Shown: in pieces, positions 5,125 to 8,201 of the stretch
How positions within the stretch are numbered: the first letter of the stretch is position 1
Layout: each line of letters begins with the position of its first letter
Assembly: GCA_052139595.1 (NCBI GenBank)
Contig: JBKQWK010000070.1
Coordinates: forward strand, 1 to 8,201
Source of the DNA: JBKQWK01 sp052139595
Lineage (GTDB): Bacteria > Actinomycetota > Thermoleophilia > UBA2241
Reading direction: 5' to 3'
DNA: 8,201 nucleotides
Translations under genes and position numbers: made by a program
Notes under the pieces: generated by a model
Told to the model about the DNA's origin: nothing
Database searches by the model: none
What the model saw: the letters and a program-made list of their open reading frames with translations, nothing else

Positions 5125-6114
5125 ATGGCGGCACGCATCCTCATCGGCACCTGCTCGTGGACCGACCCGACACTGATCGCTTGCGGCCGCTTCTACCCAC
5201 CCGGCGTGGCCAGCGCCGAGGCGAGGCTGCGTTACTACGCCGACTACTTTCCCATCGTTGAAGTCGACAGCACGTACTACTCGCCACCAACTGAGCGCAA
5301 TAGCCGGCTCTGGGTCGCGCGCACGCCGGCCGACTTCATCTTTGACGTCAAAGCGTTCGCCTTACTCACCCATCACCCAACCCACGGCGATCGTTTGCCG
5401 GCCGCCCTGCGCGCCTTTCTCCGGCCAGATGCGCCAGCGGCGAAGAACGTCTACCTGCGCCATCTGGCGCCGCCGGGTGTCGAACTCCTGTGGCAGATGC
5501 ACGAGCGCGCTCTCACCCCACTGCACAAAGCAGGCAAGCTGGGTGCCGTGCTGTTTCAATTTCCGCCCTGGTTCCACAAGAACAACGAGAACATCGCCTA
5601 CCTTGCCGGCCTGCGTGAACGTCTGCCACGGTACCCACTGGCAGTCGAGTTTCGCGGTGGAGGCTGGTTGCTCGGCGAACAGGCGGTCGACACCTTGACA
5701 CTGCTTCGGCAAGCCGGACTCGCCTACGTCTCGGTCGACGAGCCGCAGGGCTTCGCCACCAGCACGCCGCCGCTGGCCGCAGCTACCGCCGAGATCGCCT
5801 ACGTACGCCTGCATGGCCGCAACCGCCTCACCTGGAACAGACCAACGTCGGCCGCCAGCGAGCGCTTCAACTACCTCTACAGTGACGCCGAGCTGCAGGA
5901 GTAGGCACCGCGCTTGCACGAGCTGGCGCAGACGAGCCGGTCGCTGCACGTCCTGTTCAATAACAACTACCAGGACGTCGGCGTGCGGAACGCCCGGCAA
6001 CTGGCATCTTTGCTGGGCGACAGCATCGTGCGCCCCTACCCGGAGCTGGCCGATGGCGGGCCGCTCCGCCCGAGGCAGGGCGATCTTTTCGCAGACGACG
6101 AGGAGACACCGTAA
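5125..6114 (+). pseudogene. DUF72 (YecE-like) gene interrupted by an in-frame amber codon
   Basis: The DUF72 family has a TIM-barrel-like fold; its biochemical role is not established. Read from ATG 5125 there are 329 residue positions. Family motifs occur in order: IGTCSW (7-12), VEVDSTYY (45-52), FDVKAFALLTHHP (73-85), LFQFPP (143-148), AVEFR (173-177), YVSVDEPQG (201-209), YVRLHGRN (226-233) and YLYSDAEL (250-257). Position 260 is TAG (5902-5904). The same frame continues without a shift into APRLHELA and the conserved VLFNNNY...VRNARQLASLLG (276-296), ending at TAA 6112-6114. Family members normally carry Trp after the DAELQE-like segment, so TGG to TAG by one G-to-A change at 5903 explains the break. 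The product would be 259 aa and lack the conserved C-terminal 69 residues. The start is uncertain: the frame opens at 5080, with ATGs at 5116 and 5125, and 5125 best fits the family N-terminus. Assembly error, recent nonsense mutation or readthrough are all possible. Confidence 0.88.
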
Positions 6115-6179
6115 GTCACATTCGTCGCGATTCAATGACCGGGCGCGAGAGGTGGTCGCTGCTCGGTCGCCGCGACCGC

Positions 6180-6185
6180 TATGAT
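6180..6185 (+). promoter_or_regulatory. Possible -10 element of the M20 peptidase gene
   Basis: TATGAT matches five of six -10 bases, but no convincing -35 is seen 16-18 nt upstream. A start near 6192 would give a leader of about 30 nt before the preferred GTG at 6224. The 109 nt between the DUF72 frame and the peptidase gene contain nothing else clear. Confidence 0.3.
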
Positions 6186-6210
6186 GTTCGCGATACGTAA
6201 CGTTGGCGCG

Positions 6211-6215
6211 AAGGA
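6211..6215 (+). promoter_or_regulatory. Ribosome binding site of the M20 peptidase gene
   Basis: AAGGA, with eight bases before GTG 6224. It favours 6224 over the upstream TTG at 6203, since the site would lie inside a gene begun at 6203. Confidence 0.55.
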
Positions 6216-6223
6216 CGGTGGGC

Positions 6224-7588
6224 GTGAGCTTCTATGGAGTCAGCGATGCTGAGCGGGCCGGCCTCGAACGCGAGCTGCTCGGTGTGCTGACCGCCCTGCT
6301 CCGCGTCGACACCACCAACCCGCCCGGCAATGAGACCGCCTGTGCCCTGATTCTGCGCGATTACTTGGCCGCCAACGGCATCAGCAGCGTCATCTGCGGC
6401 GAGACACCCGAGCGGCAGAATCTCGTTGCCCGCCTGCGCGGCACGCGACCGGGGCCGACGCTGCTCACCATGGGCCACATGGATGTCGTGCCCGCCGACG
6501 CCAGCGAATGGTCGGTGCCGCCGTTTGCAGCCACCATCAAAGACGGTTACCTCTGGGGCGTCGGCACGACCGACATGAAGGGCCAGGTCGCCGCCGAGGC
6601 CGTAGCCATGGCTCGATTGGCCCGTAGCGGTGCTGACTTCGCCGGCGAACTCGTTTTTGCCGCCACAGTTGACGAAGAGGTCGGTGACCACTGTGGCGTG
6701 CGCTGGCTCTGCCAGAACCGTCCTGAGCTGGTTGCCTGTGACTACCTGCTCAACGAAGGGATGGGCGGTCTCTGGTTGCCGATCGACGGCAAGAAGGTCT
6801 TTCTGCTCACGGTTGGCGAGAAGGCGTTTGCGCAGTTTCGCCTCAAAACCAGCGGTATTGGCGGCCATGCATCGGTGCCGGAGCACGACCACAGTGCTGT
6901 CATCAACCTCGCCAAGGCAGTCGTTGCCGTCGGCGAGTGCGATCCGCCGGCGATGATCAACGATCTCGCGACGAGCTTTATCGACGTGATCGTGAGCCCC
7001 GACGACCTACGCACACGGCTCAAGGATCCGGCGCAGGCACGGGCCGCGGCGCGCGCGCTGCGCCGGCGCGCGCCCGAAGTGGCGAACCTGGTCGAGCCCA
7101 TTCTCGGCGCCACCTTCACACCAACGATTCTGCGCGCCGGGTCGGTGGTTAACGTCCTCCCGGTCCACGCCGAAGCCGACGTGGACTGCCGCATCATGCC
7201 CGGGATGACTGTCGAATCGACCGAGCAGTACCTGCGCACCGTGCTCGACCCACTGGGCATCGACTACGAGATTGAATGGCTCGACGTGACCACACCGAAC
7301 GAATCACCGGCGGCGACCCCACTGAGCGAGAGCATCGCCCGCGTCCTGGCGAAAGATGTACCCGGTGCCGTGCTGGCACCGATGTGCTCCGCCAGCTTCA
7401 CCGACTCGCGTCACTTTCGCGCCTTCTCCCCTGACACAATTGCTTACGGTTTCGCGCCCTACCTGCACGAGAGCATGATCGCTATGGAGGGCGGTCGTGA
7501 TCATGCACCGGACGAGCGCATTCTGATTGATGATGCCGTGTACCAGGTGCTCTTCTTCGAACGAGTGACCCGGGACCTGCTGGCCTGA
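6224..7588 (+). CDS. M20-family metallopeptidase / amidohydrolase (ArgE/DapE/carboxypeptidase type)
   Basis: A 454-aa cytosolic zinc hydrolase, as long as typical M20 members. The catalytic set appears complete. MGHMDVVPAD (83-92) gives metal ligand H85 and D87. GVGTTDMKG (112-120) gives the bridging ligand D117. VDEEVG (149-154) gives the catalytic base E151 and ligand E152. NEG (177-179) gives E178 as a ligand. RDHAPDERI (425-433) gives the last ligand, H427. The inserted dimerisation domain (about 200-310) carries GIGGHASVPE with H215. Enzymes of this family remove N-acyl groups from amino acids or cleave dipeptides; sequence alone does not fix the substrate, so I do not call it argE or dapE. 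The frame extends to a TTG at 6203, but GTG 6224 has the ribosome binding site. It is directly followed by the ADP-ribosylglycohydrolase gene, probably in one operon. Confidence 0.93.
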   Translation: MSFYGVSDAERAGLERELLGVLTALLRVDTTNPPGNETACALILRDYLAANGISSVICGETPERQNLVARLRGTRPGPTLLTMGHMDVVPADASEWSVPPFAATIKDGYLWGVGTTDMKGQVAAEAVAMARLARSGADFAGELVFAATVDEEVGDHCGVRWLCQNRPELVACDYLLNEGMGGLWLPIDGKKVFLLTVGEKAFAQFRLKTSGIGGHASVPEHDHSAVINLAKAVVAVGECDPPAMINDLATSFIDVIVSPDDLRTRLKDPAQARAAARALRRRAPEVANLVEPILGATFTPTILRAGSVVNVLPVHAEADVDCRIMPGMTVESTEQYLRTVLDPLGIDYEIEWLDVTTPNESPAATPLSESIARVLAKDVPGAVLAPMCSASFTDSRHFRAFSPDTIAYGFAPYLHESMIAMEGGRDHAPDERILIDDAVYQVLFFERVTRDLLA

Positions 7589-7601
7589 TGAGCGTGAGGA
7601 C

Positions 7602-7607
7602 GAGGAG
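7602..7607 (+). promoter_or_regulatory. Ribosome binding site of the ADP-ribosylglycohydrolase gene
   Basis: GAGGAG, four bases before ATG 7612. It supports 7612 over the in-frame ATG at 7588, which overlaps the peptidase stop as TGATG and has no such site. Confidence 0.6.
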
Positions 7608-7611
7608 TACG

Positions 7612-8201
7612 ATGAGCCCTACCCAGCACCACGACGAACAGACGTTGCGCGACCACTTTCGCGGCGCCTTGCTGGGGCTCGCGGTCGGCGACGCCTTCGG
7701 CGCTCCCGCCGAGTTTCTCACGGCTGAGCAGGTGGCAGAGCGCTGGGGCGTCCTCACCGAGATGGTGGGCGGCGGTTGCTATCAGGTCGCACCCGGCGAG
7801 ACCACCGATGCCACGGCGATGACGCTCTGCCTGGCCGAGAGCATCGCCACCTGCGGCGACTTTGCCCCCGAAGACATCATGCAGCGCTACATCGCCTGGT
7901 TTCGCAGCCAGCCCAAGGATGTGAGCTTGACCGTACGCACAGTCATGCTCGGCATGATGAGCGGCGCACCCTGGGACCTGGCCTCGCGGCGCGCCTTCGA
8001 GATCCTCGGCAACTCACAGGCTGGTAACGGCAGTATTATGCGCTGCGCGCCGGTCGCCCTGCATCATTTGCGCGATGCCCAGCTGCGCCGCGAGATAGCC
8101 TTGCGCGAGTCAACGCTGACACACTTCGATCGCCTCGCCGGCTGGGCGTGCGTTGCCTTCGTCGACCTTCTCGCGGCGGCTGTAAGCGGCGACCTGCGTC
8201 C
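7612..8201 (+). CDS. ADP-ribosylglycohydrolase family protein, 3' end outside the window
   Basis: The first 196 codons are visible and the frame is open to the window end. The family signature RGALLGLAVGDAFGAPAEF (17-35) is followed by GETTDATAM (62-70), GNGSIMRCAP and LTHFDRLAG. These match the DraG/ARH-type fold, an all-helical enzyme with a two-metal centre that cleaves ADP-ribose from proteins or related substrates. The metal-binding motif is normally TDDT; here it is T65-D66-A67-T68, with GCC at 7810-7812 in place of an Asp codon. The second half of the metal site lies beyond the window. The gene begins 23 nt after the M20 peptidase stop, and an earlier in-frame ATG (7588) overlaps that stop, indicating co-transcription. 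No dinitrogenase reductase or DraT gene is in view, so a link to nitrogen fixation is not suggested. The family is secure; activity is uncertain. Confidence 0.92.
   Translation, partial: MSPTQHHDEQTLRDHFRGALLGLAVGDAFGAPAEFLTAEQVAERWGVLTEMVGGGCYQVAPGETTDATAMTLCLAESIATCGDFAPEDIMQRYIAWFRSQPKDVSLTVRTVMLGMMSGAPWDLASRRAFEILGNSQAGNGSIMRCAPVALHHLRDAQLRREIALRESTLTHFDRLAGWACVAFVDLLAAAVSGDLR

Noticed and set aside
5902..5904. UAG as a recoded sense codon (for example pyrrolysine)
   Set aside because: The expected residue is Trp by family comparison, the RsbW-like gene ends normally at TAG, and no suppressor tRNA or Pyl gene is visible. Not excluded, but not supported.
7048..7075. Alternating GC tract and inverted repeat within the peptidase gene
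   Set aside because: It encodes an Ala/Arg-rich helical segment (ARAAARALRRRAPE) in an otherwise normal gene; codon choice in a GC-rich genome explains it.
1..8201. CRISPR arrays, insertion sequences, transposases
   Set aside because: No regularly spaced identical repeats, terminal inverted repeats with target duplications, or transposase motifs were seen.

Overview
The window is GC-rich bacterial chromosome, roughly 60-65% GC by eye. Coding regions favour G/C at the third codon position, and start codons include GTG as well as ATG. The gene mix (a Cache/PAS histidine kinase with an Rcp1-type regulator, an RsbW-like ATPase, a PPC/DUF296 protein, a DUF72 protein, an M20 peptidase and an ADP-ribosylglycohydrolase) and the style of the DUF72 and regulator sequences suggest Chloroflexota (Thermomicrobia-like). 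This is inferred from protein resemblance only; no rRNA or other phylogenetic marker is present.

Left half (1-3762), all on the minus strand and reading right to left: a sigma70-like promoter (3735-3762), a 114-aa protein of unknown function, an RsbW-like serine kinase/anti-sigma ATPase, a membrane sensor histidine kinase (Cache-PAS-HisKA-HATPase) and a 150-aa Rcp1-type response regulator that overlaps the kinase gene by 29 nt. A possible next gene starts at the very left edge. The set looks like one signalling operon, perhaps with an internal promoter before the kinase. Neither a sigma factor nor a STAS antagonist for the RsbW-like protein lies in view.

Middle (3763-5124): a divergent intergenic region leads into a PPC/DUF296 gene on the plus strand with a textbook ribosome binding site. 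A minus-strand tRNA-Leu(GAG) with encoded CCA converges on it. The tRNA has a near-perfect promoter (TTGACC-N17-TATAAT) and a perfect 7-bp hairpin in its 5' leader. Between the tRNA promoter and the DUF72 gene, about 590 bases hold no convincing gene but contain several strong hairpins and a degenerate ~18-nt GCCGGC-centred periodicity.

Right half (5112-8201), plus strand: a DUF72 gene that appears leaderless and is cut by an in-frame amber codon (5902-5904) exactly where a Trp codon is expected, with the conserved C-terminus still intact downstream. It is followed by an M20-family metallopeptidase/deacylase and an ADP-ribosylglycohydrolase gene that runs off the right edge. The last two are tightly linked, with the next in-frame ATG overlapping the stop as TGATG. 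The glycohydrolase reads TDAT where the family has the metal-binding TDDT.

The most notable observations are the amber-interrupted DUF72 gene, the altered metal motif in the glycohydrolase, the kinase/RsbW/unknown-protein operon, and the hairpin-rich gene-free block.
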